Origin: an uncultured Bacteroidales bacterium
Lineage (GTDB): Bacteria; Bacteroidota; Bacteroidia; Bacteroidales; UBA932
DNA length: 6,436 nucleotides
NCBI GenBank assembly: GCA_946062035.1
Contig: CAMGTS010000075.1
Location: 1 to 6,436 of the forward strand
Reading direction: 5' to 3'
Part shown: positions 5,793 to 6,436 of the stretch, piece after piece
How positions within the stretch are numbered: the stretch's first letter is position 1
How the letters are laid out: every line of letters begins with the position of its first letter
Notes under the pieces: model-generated
Databases searched by the model: none
Told to the model about the DNA's origin: nothing
Seen by the model: the letters and a program-made list of their open reading frames with translations, nothing else
Translations under genes and position numbers: made by a program

Positions 5793-6436
5793 ATGACTAT
5801 CAGAAAGATAACAGTTTTATTACTGCTTGCGGCGTTTTGCCTTGCAGGATCCGTCGCCAACGGACAGAACAAGAAATCAAAGAAGGAACTTATCAAAGAG
5901 AATGCAGAGCTTAGGAGGACCTTGGACTCATTACGCTGTATCCTTGAGGAGAGCATAGAGCTTTCCGACACTACGACTACGGAGGATACGGTTAATGCCG
6001 CCGGAATCGGATTCCTTGATGACGACTTATACAAAAACGTTGTACCGGGCTGCAATTCAGATAGTTTATTAAGTGTATGGTATCTACAGAAACAGATCGG
6101 AGGCAGACACATAACAGATGAGATTGACTTTGAGACAGCGAACTTCACATCTGACATTCCGGATGAGGTATACATCGAGAACATCAAAAAGATGAACTCC
6201 TATATTCCGATTCCATTCAACAGCATAGTAAAGAACTATGTGATATTCTACATGCAGAAAATGCCTAACAAGTCGGCTATGATATTGGGATTGAGCAGAT
6301 ATTATCTCCCTATTTTCGAAGAGATCTTCGATTCATACAATCTGCCGACCGAACTTGCGGCAGTCTCAATCATCGAGTCCGCCCTCAATCCGTTTGCGGT
6401 CTCAAGGGCAAACGCAAAAGGTATATGGCAGTTCAT
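5793..6436 (+). CDS. MltD-like secreted lytic transglycosylase (SLT/GH23 domain), 3' end cut by window edge
   Basis: Enzyme expected to cleave peptidoglycan glycan strands between MurNAc and GlcNAc with formation of 1,6-anhydroMurNAc, acting in the periplasm. Only the first 214 residues are present and the frame is open to the window end. From ATG 5793: signal peptide with hydrophobic core VLLLLAAFCLAG at 8-19 and probable cleavage near VANG|Q at 24-25. The only Cys there (16) lies inside the core without a good lipobox, so a lipoprotein is less likely. A basic coiled-coil-like stretch at 27-57 carries leucines at 33, 40 and 47, then a Thr/Asp-rich linker. The SLT domain begins at about 160; LPTELAAVSIIESALNPFAV at 185-204 contains the expected catalytic Glu195 and is followed by SRANAKGIWQF, the family's SRAGAxGxWQFM motif. 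LysM repeats, common in this family, would lie downstream. It starts 23 bases after the DUF5683 stop with no promoter box in the gap, so it is probably in the same operon. Confidence 0.9.
   Translation, partial: MTIRKITVLLLLAAFCLAGSVANGQNKKSKKELIKENAELRRTLDSLRCILEESIELSDTTTTEDTVNAAGIGFLDDDLYKNVVPGCNSDSLLSVWYLQKQIGGRHITDEIDFETANFTSDIPDEVYIENIKKMNSYIPIPFNSIVKNYVIFYMQKMPNKSAMILGLSRYYLPIFEEIFDSYNLPTELAAVSIIESALNPFAVSRANAKGIWQF

Noticed and set aside
5711..6187. 158-codon open frame on the minus strand opposite the lytic transglycosylase
   Set aside because: It lies over the clearly coding plus-strand frame with signal peptide and SLT domain; the product is Ser/Val-rich with no recognisable domain.

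Overview
The window looks like a piece of ordinary chromosome from a member of the Bacteroidetes, most likely the order Bacteroidales. The reasons are the gene order parA - parB - DUF5683 protein - MltD-like lytic transglycosylase, the DUF5683 protein itself (a family I know mainly from this phylum), the lack of clear Shine-Dalgarno sequences before most starts (A/T-rich leaders instead), and a perfect TAnnTTTG promoter box ahead of parA. Base composition looks even, in the mid-40s % GC by eye, with no sign of a mobile element, tRNA, rRNA or CRISPR array. The family or genus cannot be named from this sequence alone.

Layout. Positions 1-2027 (+) hold the primosomal helicase PriA, cut at its 5' end by the window edge. 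It converges on a YegS/DagK-type lipid kinase at 2024-2968 (-), and the two stop codons overlap. A 76-base divergent spacer separates the kinase from a rightward cluster: parA/soj (start 3045), parB/spo0J (start 3890), a DUF5683 envelope protein (start 4807) and a secreted lytic transglycosylase (start 5793) that runs off the right edge. Spacings within this cluster are 74, 2 and 23 bases, so co-transcription from the parA promoter is likely. Coding density is very high, and no stretch longer than 76 bases lacks a gene.

How the genes fit together. ParA and ParB are the chromosomal partitioning pair. ParB binds parS sites elsewhere (none seen here) and stimulates the ParA ATPase. The two downstream genes are envelope genes: a signal-peptide membrane protein and a peptidoglycan lytic enzyme. 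The cluster therefore links chromosome segregation with wall remodelling by position, although no physical interaction can be read from sequence. PriA restarts stalled replication forks. The lipid kinase is probably a phospholipid housekeeping enzyme.

Nothing here looks like a novel defence or mobile system. The points worth a second look are protein-level departures: a PriA that seems to lack the winged-helix domain, carries an acidic insertion and has a changed core motif; a DUF5683 protein built of two tandem copies of a two-helix module; and a small open frame with a stem-loop just before parB. Several apparent ORF starts (PriA 69, parA 2994, parB 3842) are probably not the real ones, as explained in the entries.
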